Positions 33,597-42,021 of a stretch of DNA of 64,000 nt are shown here, in pieces. Location of the stretch: contig JBKJNY010000062.1 in assembly GCA_046593355.1 (NCBI GenBank), forward strand, positions 1 through 64,000. The letters are read 5' to 3'. The translations under genes and the position numbers were made by a program. The stretch comes from SXOA01 sp046593355 (GTDB taxonomy: Bacteria > Planctomycetota > Planctomycetia > Pirellulales > Pirellulaceae). The notes under the pieces were generated by a model. It saw only the letters and a program-made list of their open reading frames with translations. It was not told the origin of the DNA and did not search any database. Position 1 is the first letter of the stretch; every line of letters starts with the position of its first letter.

Positions 33597-34928
33597 TTAC
33601 GGCCCAGACTTGCGGATGCAGGAGAGTTGGGACTGCGTACGAATCAGTAGCGAATCTCCCGCAATCGCGAGAGAAGCCAGCGTCTGGCCGAAGAGCTGAT
33701 TGCGGGCGATTTCTTCGTACTCGCGGCCGGGCTTGAGGACGGTTGTGATGCCCTCCTGGCTGGTGAAATAGAGCTTGCCATCCGCCAGCAAGGGACTGGC
33801 GGCAAAATTCCCTCCCAAGCGATGTTGCCACACCGCCTCCCCCGTTTTGGCGTCGAGGCAAGTGGCCACTCCCTTGGACGAGACGAAATAGACCTCGTTG
33901 CCGGAGACGAGCGGCGAAGAAATCTCGGGAACCTGCTTCTCATAGGTCCAGACGACGTGGGAATCCGTCACATCGCCCATGCCATCTACCTTGATCGCCC
34001 ACAGTTCGGGCTTCATGAAGCCGGTGCAGATGTAGACGAGGCCGTCCTTGAACACCGGGCGCGGCACCACGGCGTGCCCAGCGCCAAAATTGGCCCGCCA
34101 TATTTCCTTGCCCGTCGCCGGCTCGTAGGAGCAGGCCCACTGAGCCCCGGGGACGATAAGCTGCTCCTGGCCCTCATGCGTGATGACCAGCGGCGTGCTG
34201 AAAGCGCGGTGGAGCTTGTCGTCGTCGGATTCGATGGGGGGGCGACTGGTGCGCCAGATCTCCTTTCCGGTGAGCTTGTTAAGAGCGATGACGAACTGCT
34301 GGTCCGCGCCGTCGCAGGCGAAGATCAGCTTGTCCTTCCACAGCACCGGCGAGCTGCCGGGACCGGTAATGTCGTCCACCGGCAGCACCCGCTTCCACAG
34401 AACCTCGCCGCTTTTCATCTCCACGCAGACCGTGCCCAGCGAGCCGAAGTGGCAATACAGCCGCTCGCCATCGCTGATGGAGGTCGGCGAAGCGTAGGTG
34501 TTCTGGGCGTGGATCGGCTTAGGGTCATCCGCGGTCAAGAGGTTTAGCGTCCGCAGGATTTTGCCGGTGCCGACATCAAGCTCGATGGCGAGCAGCGTGG
34601 CCGAGGCATGCGTCTGAAAATCCGGCGTCAATACGGGATTGGCGGTCAGCTTTTTCTCCCGCCCTTTTTCATCCAGGGCGGTTTGCTGCGCGCTCGTCAG
34701 CCAGATGCGGCCGGCAACAACAATCGGCGACGACCAGCCGCTCCCCGGGATTTCGGTCTGCCAGGCGGGAGCGTCGAAACCGCCCCAGCGCTCCGGCAGG
34801 TTCTTGGCAACCGCGCAGCCGTCTCCAGTGGGCCCGCGAAACTGCGGCCAGTCCTGTCCGAAAGCCGGCGCAGCCGCGAACGGGAGGAATGTCAGGGCGA
34901 ATGTCACGAAAGGATGGATGAATCGCAT
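33597..34928 (-). CDS. Exported PQQ-like beta-propeller protein
   Basis: A 443-residue protein with a signal peptide (MRFIHPFVTFALTFLPFAAA) and the planctomycete opening QDWPQFRGPTGDGCAVAKNL. About seven to eight blades follow, each with the tryptophan-docking pattern: MKSGEVLWKR, KLTGKEIWRT, PATGKEIWRA, AKTGEAVWQH. No catalytic dehydrogenase residues are evident, so the PQQ label describes the fold only. It is likely a periplasmic scaffold or binding protein. The ATG at 34928 was chosen over a GTG three codons earlier. Confidence 0.9.
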   Translation of the reverse strand: MRFIHPFVTFALTFLPFAAAPAFGQDWPQFRGPTGDGCAVAKNLPERWGGFDAPAWQTEIPGSGWSSPIVVAGRIWLTSAQQTALDEKGREKKLTANPVLTPDFQTHASATLLAIELDVGTGKILRTLNLLTADDPKPIHAQNTYASPTSISDGERLYCHFGSLGTVCVEMKSGEVLWKRVLPVDDITGPGSSPVLWKDKLIFACDGADQQFVIALNKLTGKEIWRTSRPPIESDDDKLHRAFSTPLVITHEGQEQLIVPGAQWACSYEPATGKEIWRANFGAGHAVVPRPVFKDGLVYICTGFMKPELWAIKVDGMGDVTDSHVVWTYEKQVPEISSPLVSGNEVYFVSSKGVATCLDAKTGEAVWQHRLGGNFAASPLLADGKLYFTSQEGITTVLKPGREYEEIARNQLFGQTLASLAIAGDSLLIRTQSQLSCIRKSGP

Positions 34929-35137
34929 GTGCGGCACCTGACCGATGAAAAGTTATCCCTTAAGTTTAGCTCACAATGGATGTTGTCTGGTTCACAAACA
35001 CGCACGCGCGGACACTTTCAAGTGCCGGGGGTTTGCGTTCATGGGCGGCGTTCAGTACGCTGCATTTGGTTCTAGGGCTCGACACCAGCGGGTCAGTTTC
35101 TCGGCCGTTAATCCTTCCGCCATGCGGAGTTGTGCTT

Positions 35138-36490
35138 ATGTCAACCAGTGTGCTTCGCCTTGTTTCGGCGACCTTGACAGTCCTATGCACTGCCGCGGTC
35201 CTTGGCGGGTGTTCGTCATCTCCCGCGCCCCATGCGGGAACTGGGACCACGGGCGGCAAGACCGGGGAAAAGGATCCCACCGAAACCGTAAAAAGCGGCA
35301 GCGAAGAAAATGCCCAGTCCAAAGCCGCCGCGGCGGCGCTGGAGAAGACGGGGGCGAAGCTGGTCCGCAAGGAGGGACAGGTGGTGCGGGTCGAACTTGG
35401 GCCGGAGGGAAGCGATGCGGATTTGGCGCTGCTCAAAGACCTGCCGAAGGTGGAAGCTTTGGTAGCCGACAAACGGGGCGTGACGGACCAAGGGCTGGAG
35501 TCGCTCGCGGGACATCCGGCGCTTAAGACGCTCGATCTGACCCTCAGCGGCATTACGAACTCCGGCCTCGCCCATCTGGCGAATCTGCCAAAGCTGGAAG
35601 AAGTGAATCTCAAACGCTGCGATATTTCTTCAGCCGGGTATGAATCGCTGGCAAAAATCGAAACGCTCAAACGGATTCGCGCTCCGCAGACGCATTTCAA
35701 TGGAGCCTGCCTTGCCGCTCTCGAAGGCTGCACCTGGCTGGAATTGCTCGACCTCCAGGACTGCAACGAGGTTCCCAAAGCGGAGTGGAAAATCCTGGAG
35801 AACTTCAAGAACTTGAAATCCTTGCGGCTGTGGGGACCGACCGTGGATGATTCCACGCTGGCATTCATCACCGGAGCGAAGAATCTCAAATCGCTTTCCC
35901 TGGAATCCACCGAGGTCACAGCCGCGGGATTGGGGAAGGTTGCCGTTCTGGCGGACGTGCAATCGATTTCACTCACCAATGCCAAAAACATCTTCGACGC
36001 GGACTTGGAGCCGCTGGGAAAGTTCAAAGAACTTTCTTCGCTGGAACTGCGCAATTGCGGTCTAAACGGCAAGGGACTCGTCCACCTCAGCGGACTGAAG
36101 AAGCTCAAGTTGCTCGATCTATCGGAGACCTTTGTCAAAGATGCAGGGCTGAAAAGTCTCGCGGGCCTGACCAACCTTGAGGATCTCAATCTCTGGCACA
36201 CGCAGGTCACCGACGCCGGCCTGGAGTCCATCGCGGGACTGACAAAACTGAAACGGCTCAACCTCGACGATTGCAAAATCTCCGCGGCAGGAGTGTCCCA
36301 CCTCCGTCCCCTGACTCAACTGGAGTTTCTTCACATCGGCAGCACGCAAGTGGACGACGCCGCGCTCGAAGCACTGGGGGACCACAGAAATCTGAAGACG
36401 CTGGTCATCACCTTTCTGCCGAATGTGACCGACGAAGGAGTGAACAAGCTCAAGGCCAGGCTCCCCGGCCTGACCGAAATCCGGCGGTAG
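35138..36490 (+). CDS. Leucine-rich-repeat lipoprotein
   Basis: A 450-residue protein with a lipoprotein signal (MSTSVLRLVSATLTVLCTAA, lipobox VLGGCS). A charged Lys/Glu/Ala linker precedes about 14 LRR units of the roughly 24-residue cysteine-containing/RNI-like type (ALKTLDLTLSGITNSGLAHL; LEDLNLWHTQVTDAGLESIA). It probably forms a curved binding surface at the outer or inner membrane face. The ATG at 35138 gives the signal; an earlier in-frame Met adds 54 non-signal residues. Its GTAG stop region is followed at once by the 36497 palindrome. Confidence 0.9.
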   Translation: MSTSVLRLVSATLTVLCTAAVLGGCSSSPAPHAGTGTTGGKTGEKDPTETVKSGSEENAQSKAAAAALEKTGAKLVRKEGQVVRVELGPEGSDADLALLKDLPKVEALVADKRGVTDQGLESLAGHPALKTLDLTLSGITNSGLAHLANLPKLEEVNLKRCDISSAGYESLAKIETLKRIRAPQTHFNGACLAALEGCTWLELLDLQDCNEVPKAEWKILENFKNLKSLRLWGPTVDDSTLAFITGAKNLKSLSLESTEVTAAGLGKVAVLADVQSISLTNAKNIFDADLEPLGKFKELSSLELRNCGLNGKGLVHLSGLKKLKLLDLSETFVKDAGLKSLAGLTNLEDLNLWHTQVTDAGLESIAGLTKLKRLNLDDCKISAAGVSHLRPLTQLEFLHIGSTQVDDAALEALGDHRNLKTLVITFLPNVTDEGVNKLKARLPGLTEIRR

Positions 36491-36496
36491 CGCCAA

Positions 36497-36567
36497 GGGG
36501 TCGGGAGTCTTTGGCGTCAAAGGTAAAACAAATGGAGCAATCGTTGACGCCAAAGACTCCCGACCCC
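36497..36567. repeat. Inverted repeat, GGGGTCGGGAG family, copy 2
   Basis: Perfect 24-base arms at 36497-36520 and 36544-36567, separated by 23 bases. The arm starts GGGGTCGGGAGTC and ends TTGGCGTCAA. The first 11 bases match the arm at 3532. It lies seven bases past the LRR gene stop and directly against the remnant at 36576. Confidence 0.9.
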
Positions 36568-36575
36568 CTCGCCCT

Positions 36576-36983
36576 CTGGGGCTGCTCGGCAAGGAAGGCA
36601 CGAGCGGGGGCTGGTCGCACCTGCATTTCGACATCAGCGGCCGCCAGCCGTCGGGAAACTGGGACATCATCGAAGGCTACGCGTTCCTCTGGGAAGCCTA
36701 CCTCCGCGAGCACAAGCCGCAGCTTCTCGCCGTCGCCCGTCCGCACCACTTCGTCACCGTGGGAGAAAATGTAACGCTCGACGGCAGCCGCTCATGGTCG
36801 GCGAACAACTCGCTAACGATTTCACAGCGTTTTCAATGGACGTTCAGCGATGGAAACAAAGGGAAAGGACCGCGGTACGCACGGACCTATGGCAAGCCGG
36901 GCGTCTACCTCGTGCGCGTTTCACGCACGGACAAACAGGGCTTCACCGCGACGGCCCACTTGAAGGTGTTTGTGGAAAAGTAG
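36576..36983 (+). pseudogene. 3' remnant of an M23 peptidase-PKD domain gene
   Basis: The frame reads LGLLGKEGTSGGWSHLHFDI, where HLH is the M23 metallopeptidase zinc motif, followed by EGYAFLWEAYLREHKPQLLA. A complete PKD domain follows (FVTVGENVTLDGSRSWSA, FQWTFSDGNKGKGPRYARTY, VYLVRVSRTDKQGF). The N-terminal peptidase body is missing and no start codon or ribosome site is near. The open frame runs back only into the palindrome at 36497. I read this as a gene whose 5' part was lost at the repeat. Its TAG stop lies in the GTAG of the next element. Confidence 0.75.
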
Positions 36984-37059
36984 GGTGCATAAGCGCAGCG
37001 CCATGCACGCGCGAACGTCGTCGCTCCCGCGTGCATTTCGTGGAACTCATGCACCCTAC
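36980..37059. repeat. BIME-like element, GTAGGGTGCAT family, copy 2
   Basis: It starts GTAGGGTGCATAAGCGC and ends CTCATGCACCCTAC. Each arm holds its own GTGCAT/ATGCAC hairpin. It lies between the convergent M23/PKD remnant and the sigma-54-activator-like gene, and its two GTAG ends supply the TAG stops of both (36981-36983 and 37056-37058). Confidence 0.9.
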
Positions 37060-38483
37060 TTTTCTTCACTCCCATCGACCTGCTCAAACACCACGGGCTC
37101 CTCAGCACTCGCCGCCGGCACCAGCCCCAGCTGCACCAGCCGTCTGATGAGCCGGGCGCGATGAATTCCCAGCAGCTCGGCGGCTTTGGTCTTGTTGCCG
37201 CGGGACTGTGCCATGGCGCGGCGGAGCAGTTCGGTTTCAATCGTCGCCAGGTAGGCATCGAGCTCGATTCGCTCCGGCTCGGCGGCGGGCCGCGCTTCTT
37301 TGTCCGCGGCGTGGTGCAGTCGCGGCGGCAGGTCCGTTGGTTGAATGAACAGGCCGGCAGCGTGCTCGCAAGCCTGGCGGATTGTCTCGGCCAGCTCCTC
37401 CACGTTCCCTGGCCAGGAATAGGCGAGCAGCATGTCCGCAGCTGCGGGCGCGAATCCGCTGAGCTGCTTCTCGCCTCTCGTGTTGAATTCTTCCAGGAAG
37501 AACTGCGCAAGCAGCGGCAGGTCTCCTTCGCGCTCGCCAAGCGGCGGCAATTGAATCGTGAGCGGGCTGAGGCTGTACGCCAGGTCGGACCGGAACTTTC
37601 CCCGCTTGGCTAGCCGGGCCAACGACCTAGTCGCCGTCGCAATCAACGGCAGCTCTACCCCAGGCAGCCGCAGAAAGCCGGCGAGTTCTTGTTGGGCATC
37701 GACCGGAAGGTGGTCGACGTCTTTAAGCAGAATCGCCGGCGGCCGCTCGCCGCGCCATTCGCCTTGCCGCTTGAGGAATGCCGTCAGCGTGGACTGCATC
37801 AGCTCCGCATCCATCAGCGCCGCATCCACCGGCACCAATGGACCGACCGCCGCTCCGCCGCCGCGCGGACCGTAATGAATGATCCGGGCGACCAACTCGC
37901 GCCCGCTTCCTTCCGGTCCCATCACCAGCACTCGCCCGCCGATTTGCGCAGCCACTCGCACCTGCTCTCGCACCCGCCGCATCGGCGGCGATTGGCCGAT
38001 CAATTGACCGATGTGAAAGCGGCGGCCTAACTCTCCTCGCAGCGTCTGCAACTCCTGATGAAGGTCAGCGGGAGCGGCTTCGGCGGAATCTTGTTGCTTT
38101 TCATGCTCAATGGACTCTCCCACCACAACGAGCACGCCAGTTGCTTCTCCAGCCGCTGCCGGCAATCGCACAAACCACGCGGGACGCGAAACCAGCTTCC
38201 CTCCTTCCCCTGCCGCGGCAACTCGTCCTTCCGCCGCACTCTGGGAGAACGCCTCCGGCGGCGGAGCAATCGCCGCGGCCAGCTCCGTTCCTCCCGTCAA
38301 TTCGCCGCTCGCCGAGTACAAGCATTTCAGTCCCGCCAGCTCCTCCGCATTGCGCCCCACCCAGGCGGAAAACGCCCCGTTCCCATAAACAAACCGCTGC
38401 TCCCCATCCAGCACATACACCGGCTGCGGCGCAGCATCCAACAGTTTGGAGAGGGCTTTCAGGTTGGAGATCTTGCGGGGCAT
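37056..38483 (-). CDS. Degenerate sigma-54 enhancer-binding protein (PAS, AAA+, Fis-type HTH)
   Basis: A 475-residue NtrC-like regulator. A PAS-like domain lies at about residues 10-60 (LLDAAPQPVYVLDGEQRFVY). A linker helix leads to an AAA+ domain at 155-385, entered by IGQSPPMRRVREQVRVAA. Walker A is VMGPEGSGRELVAR, with Arg in place of the usual Lys. The GAFTGA loop that contacts sigma-54 is absent. Walker B is ILLKDVDHLP instead of the usual LFLDEI/V. The lid (LPPLGEREGDLPLLAQFF, YSWPGNVEELAETI) and a C-terminal Fis-like HTH (RGNKTKAAELLGIHRARLIR) are intact. It likely binds DNA but may not activate sigma-54 promoters. Confidence 0.88.
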   Translation of the reverse strand: MPRKISNLKALSKLLDAAPQPVYVLDGEQRFVYGNGAFSAWVGRNAEELAGLKCLYSASGELTGGTELAAAIAPPPEAFSQSAAEGRVAAAGEGGKLVSRPAWFVRLPAAAGEATGVLVVVGESIEHEKQQDSAEAAPADLHQELQTLRGELGRRFHIGQLIGQSPPMRRVREQVRVAAQIGGRVLVMGPEGSGRELVARIIHYGPRGGGAAVGPLVPVDAALMDAELMQSTLTAFLKRQGEWRGERPPAILLKDVDHLPVDAQQELAGFLRLPGVELPLIATATRSLARLAKRGKFRSDLAYSLSPLTIQLPPLGEREGDLPLLAQFFLEEFNTRGEKQLSGFAPAAADMLLAYSWPGNVEELAETIRQACEHAAGLFIQPTDLPPRLHHAADKEARPAAEPERIELDAYLATIETELLRRAMAQSRGNKTKAAELLGIHRARLIRRLVQLGLVPAASAEEPVVFEQVDGSEEK

Positions 38484-38486
38484 AAG

Positions 38487-38540
38487 GTAGTCCGCTCACT
38501 CCGTGAGCGGACATGCCGGCACACGGAGTGTGCCGGCTAC
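38487..38540. repeat. BIME-like double hairpin, CTCACTCCGTGAG family, copy 1
   Basis: A 54-base element: GTAG, then hairpin TCCGCTCAC-TCC-GTGAGCGGA, then hairpin CCGGCACAC-GGA-GTGTGCCGG, ending CTAC. It lies three bases upstream of the start codon of the sigma-54-activator-like gene, within its leader. An identical-length copy is at 54303-54356. Confidence 0.9.
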
Positions 38541-38663
38541 TAATGTTAATCGGGACATGCCAGCCACCCATATTATCACCCTTTGCCATTTGACCCACGC
38601 CCCAAATTCAGCGATACTTTGAACTTGGCTCCCGCCCTGGACCTCCAGCAACCACCTCCCGCC

Positions 38664-40115
38664 ATGAGCCGTCCCTTCACCCACCCGCGTCTTTCCCGCC
38701 GGACCATGATTCAGGCCGGCACCGTCGGCCTGTTGGGACTGGGGATGAACCACTTGCAGGCCCTGCGGGCGGATGCGGCCCCTGCATCGGGGACCGCGGC
38801 TCCGCTGGGAAAGGCCAAGACTTGCATTTATATCTTTCTCTCCGGCGGCCTCGCCCAGCAGGATAGCTTCGACCCGAAGCCTTCCGCGCCGGACAACGTG
38901 CGCGGTGAGTTCAAGCCCATCGCCACCAAGACGCCGGGCATTCAGATCTGCGAGCACCTGCCGCTGCTGGCGGAGCGGAGCCACTTGTGGGCTCTCTGCC
39001 GCTCGCTCACGCATCCGTCCAACGACCATACGCTCGGCCATCACATCATGCTCACGGGGCGGACCGCTACGCCGCCGGGCTTCAGTTCCGCCGCGCCTCA
39101 GCCGACGAATTGGCCCAGCATTGCCTCCGTCGCGGGAGACGCCACCCGCGTGCGGAACAACATTCCTCCCGCGGTCGCCCTGCCGGACCGCCTGGTTCAC
39201 TACAGCGGCCGCGTGCTGCCGGGGCAATTCGCCGGTCTGATGGGCTCGCATCGCAATCCCTGGTTCATCGAGGCTTCGCCGTTTCACAACACCTCCTACG
39301 GGGCCTTCCCCCAGTATCAGTTCGACCATCAGGAGCGGGGGAAAGAGGACAAGCGGGTCTTCCAGGCCCCCAATATTTCTCTGCCGCAGGGAATGGACAC
39401 CGGCCGCTTCTCCGGCCGCAACGGCCTCCTCTCGAGCCTCGCCCAGCAGCGGCGGGAGCTCGACGGCTTCGCCCAGACGGAGAATTTTGACCGCTTCCGC
39501 CAGGGGGTCATTTCGCTGCTCACCGACGCCAAGGTGCAGCACGCCTTCGACGTCACTCGGGCCGACGAAAAAACGCAGGAACGGTACGGCAAAAACTCCT
39601 TCGGCTGGTCGCTATTGATGGCCCGGCGGCTGGTCGAGACGGGGGTCAACCTGGTGCAGGTCAACCTGGGGAATAACGAATCCTGGGACACGCATGGCGA
39701 AGCCTTCCCGCACCTCAAGGACAAGCTGCTCCCGCCGACCGACCGCGCCCTCTCCGCCCTGCTCGACGATTTGCACGAGAGCGGCCTGCTGGACAGCACG
39801 CTCATCGTGATGGCCGGCGAGTTCGGCCGCACCCCCCGCATCAGCCATCTGCCGCAGCATTACAAACTGCCCGGCCGGGACCACTGGGGGGCGGTGCAAA
39901 CCGTCTTCTTCGCCGGCGGCGGCGTGAAGGGAGGCAACGTCGTCGGCTCCTCCGACAAAATCGGCGGCTATCCCGCCAACCTGCCGCAAACCCCCGAGCA
40001 CTTGGCCGCCACCATCTACTCCTCCCTCGGCATCCCCGCCACCGCCGCCTGGCTCGACCACCAGGACCGCCCGCACCACATCTACGAAGCGGAGCCGATC
40101 GCGGGGCTGATGTAG
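38664..40115 (+). CDS. DUF1501 domain protein (Tat-exported, sulfatase-fold-like)
   Basis: A 483-residue member of the DUF1501 family, distantly related to the alkaline phosphatase/sulfatase fold. The N-terminus RLSRRTMIQAGTVGLLGLGM is a twin-arginine-type signal. The core shows KTCIYIFLSGGLAQQDSFDP, SFGWSLLMARRLVETGVNLV, QVNLGNNESWDTHGEAFPHL, LIVMAGEFGRTPRI and LPGRDHWGAVQTVFFAGGGV. In planctomycetes these genes usually stand beside a DUF1549/DUF1553 cytochrome-like partner, but none is adjacent here. Function is undetermined. Confidence 0.92.
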   Translation: MSRPFTHPRLSRRTMIQAGTVGLLGLGMNHLQALRADAAPASGTAAPLGKAKTCIYIFLSGGLAQQDSFDPKPSAPDNVRGEFKPIATKTPGIQICEHLPLLAERSHLWALCRSLTHPSNDHTLGHHIMLTGRTATPPGFSSAAPQPTNWPSIASVAGDATRVRNNIPPAVALPDRLVHYSGRVLPGQFAGLMGSHRNPWFIEASPFHNTSYGAFPQYQFDHQERGKEDKRVFQAPNISLPQGMDTGRFSGRNGLLSSLAQQRRELDGFAQTENFDRFRQGVISLLTDAKVQHAFDVTRADEKTQERYGKNSFGWSLLMARRLVETGVNLVQVNLGNNESWDTHGEAFPHLKDKLLPPTDRALSALLDDLHESGLLDSTLIVMAGEFGRTPRISHLPQHYKLPGRDHWGAVQTVFFAGGGVKGGNVVGSSDKIGGYPANLPQTPEHLAATIYSSLGIPATAAWLDHQDRPHHIYEAEPIAGLM

Positions 40116-40257
40116 GGAAAGACGTGCAGAATTCCCAAGGCATTTGAGCTTTGCGGGACTACTTCGCGAGCAGAGGTGGTGCTTAACTACGCGCGGCTTC
40201 TAAGAGTAAAATGTCCCAGGCCTGACCCAAGAATGTGTTCAAGGACTACAGGGCATC

Positions 40258-41382
40258 ATGAGTCGAACGTCTAGAAAGAAGATTCCATCAGCGATTGAGG
40301 CTCAAGTTCTAACGGAATCTCGGAGGCGATGCTGCCTTTGCTTCCATCTAAAAAACACGACCGACGCAAACCTCCAAGGCCAAATCGCCCACATCGACCG
40401 AAATCGAACGAACCACCAAGAATCAAACCTTGCTTACCTCTGTCTTCCGCACCACGACGTCTACGATTCTAAGACCAGTCAGTCCAAACGATTGAGCCCA
40501 GCGGAACTGCTTCACGCTAAAAAGGCGCTCCATGAATTCCTAAACCGATCGTCGGACTTACGTGAATCTGATCGATTGACTCTCACCATTGCGGGCAATC
40601 CTTTGATGTTTACGGACGAACGTCGACAACGGCGACTGGACTCTATCACTTTGGATGCTACTTTGAGAGGAGGAATCAAAGTTGTCGTTGGCATTCTTAA
40701 GGAGAGCATTCGGCTCACGGTGGAGTTGGCGACGGACGACGCTGCGCGCCTGTGCCGCGCCTTTAACGAACGTCGCTTAGCTGAAGTCTTGGATGTTGAA
40801 TTGACCCCGACTCCGGACCGCAGTCTGGAGATCAGTCCAATCTTTGACGAGCAAAAATCGAGAGTTTCCAAGAGCGAAGCGATGGAAGTTGTTCGATTGC
40901 GAGACGCTGCCGTGTTCCTTGATGGTGACAGAGAAGTTTCATACGAGGCCGCAAGGTGCGGCATATACACGAAATGCTTTGGGAAGAAGGCCGAGCGGCA
41001 CACGATAATTGTGGTCACGTCGATTGACGATCATAATAATCACCTCTACGCGGCCCTCAGAGCAGATCATCGTCTCGTTCGCGTACCTGATCCACCCAAT
41101 CCGGTGCAGGCGCTGAAAGCATTTTTGGGCGTGTTCGGAGTGGACATGTCTCTGCCAGGACTGGGAACCTCTCGCCTGTTCTTAGGCGGCAGGATGAGAG
41201 TCCCCCCTTCCGTTGTCACCGACGCCGACTCCTGCTCATTCTTGACTCAAGTGGTCAAAGATCAATGGCGCGAGCCGTTCTCTATGATAAGCAACACGAG
41301 AATGAGCGAAGTCGGACCTTTTATGAATGTCTACCTGCTCGCGTTCTACGCGCAAAAGCGATACTGGAAGGCGATACGATAA
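40258..41382 (+). CDS. HNH nuclease-like domain protein with unknown C-terminal region
   Basis: A 374-residue protein. Residues 20-95 form a treble-clef HNH-type unit: RRRCCLCFHLKNTTDANLQG, the catalytic-type QIAHIDRNRTNHQESNLAYL and CLPHHDVYDS, which gives zinc ligands and a His pair. Residues 110-374 have alternating strands and helices without a known fold (GGIKVVVGILKESIRLTVEL, ERHTIIVVTSIDDHNNHLYA). Its base composition is clearly lower in GC than its neighbours and codon use differs, hinting at lateral transfer. It stands alone between two DUF1501 genes, so a defence or mobile-element role is possible but unproven. Confidence 0.75.
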   Translation: MSRTSRKKIPSAIEAQVLTESRRRCCLCFHLKNTTDANLQGQIAHIDRNRTNHQESNLAYLCLPHHDVYDSKTSQSKRLSPAELLHAKKALHEFLNRSSDLRESDRLTLTIAGNPLMFTDERRQRRLDSITLDATLRGGIKVVVGILKESIRLTVELATDDAARLCRAFNERRLAEVLDVELTPTPDRSLEISPIFDEQKSRVSKSEAMEVVRLRDAAVFLDGDREVSYEAARCGIYTKCFGKKAERHTIIVVTSIDDHNNHLYAALRADHRLVRVPDPPNPVQALKAFLGVFGVDMSLPGLGTSRLFLGGRMRVPPSVVTDADSCSFLTQVVKDQWREPFSMISNTRMSEVGPFMNVYLLAFYAQKRYWKAIR

Positions 41383-42021
41383 AGATAGGATTGGTCGGCG
41401 GGCGCCTGACGCGGCCAGGAGCTCATCGTCGCGCGTTCCTGGAGCGTCTCCGAGTGACGGCCTACTTTAGCCGTTTGCAGCTCGGCTCGCCTGCAATGTC
41501 GTGAAAATCACATCACGAACACTTGACTGTGACATCAGCAAGTGTATACAGTTTGTGAAGCCTGGGAAGGGCCGCGGGGCGGTACTTCCCGGAAAAATGC
41601 GTTCGTTTCTTCACGAGGTGTCCCATGTACACGAGCCGGCGTCACAAAATACCAACTGTCCAGTCTGGAGGGTGTCATAATCGTCCGCGAAATATGCAGA
41701 CGTGTTGGGCGGTGCTGATGAAGCATGCCCGCCCCGCGGTTAATCACCGAGTGGACCGTCTTCTATCAGCCGCACGGTTCGCGCGTGCAGTTCGTGAGAC
41801 TCAGACTCCAAGTTGGCAGACTCTCAGGTCGCGTAAGGGCGAATCAAAAAAGGCAGCGTGAATCAAGGTTGCGGCGATTGAACTAATCGCAAACTACTGC
41901 AATTAAATATCTTAGGAAAACAAGAATTGTCGTAAGTGTCTGAAAAAGTTGGCAATGAATCATGAATCAAAACCATCACATCAGGGGGGTGACGGGGCGT
42001 CCGCGGGACTCCAGGGACACC
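41383..42021. other. Low-GC intergenic region without a convincing gene
   Basis: About 640 bases downstream of the HNH-like gene and downstream of a convergent DUF1501 gene. GC content is lower than the window average, and an AT-rich patch lies at about 41880-41975. Open frames at 41265-41504 and 41625-41861 have no start signals and a shadow-like arginine content. It may be part of the same acquired segment as the HNH gene. No long repeats were found at its borders. Confidence 0.4.

Noticed and set aside
34966..36276. 436-codon minus-strand frame opposite the LRR gene
   Set aside because: Serine/arginine-rich shadow of the periodic LRR coding sequence.
41625..41861. 78-codon frame in the low-GC gap
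   Set aside because: No ribosome site, arginine-rich shadow-like composition and no motif.
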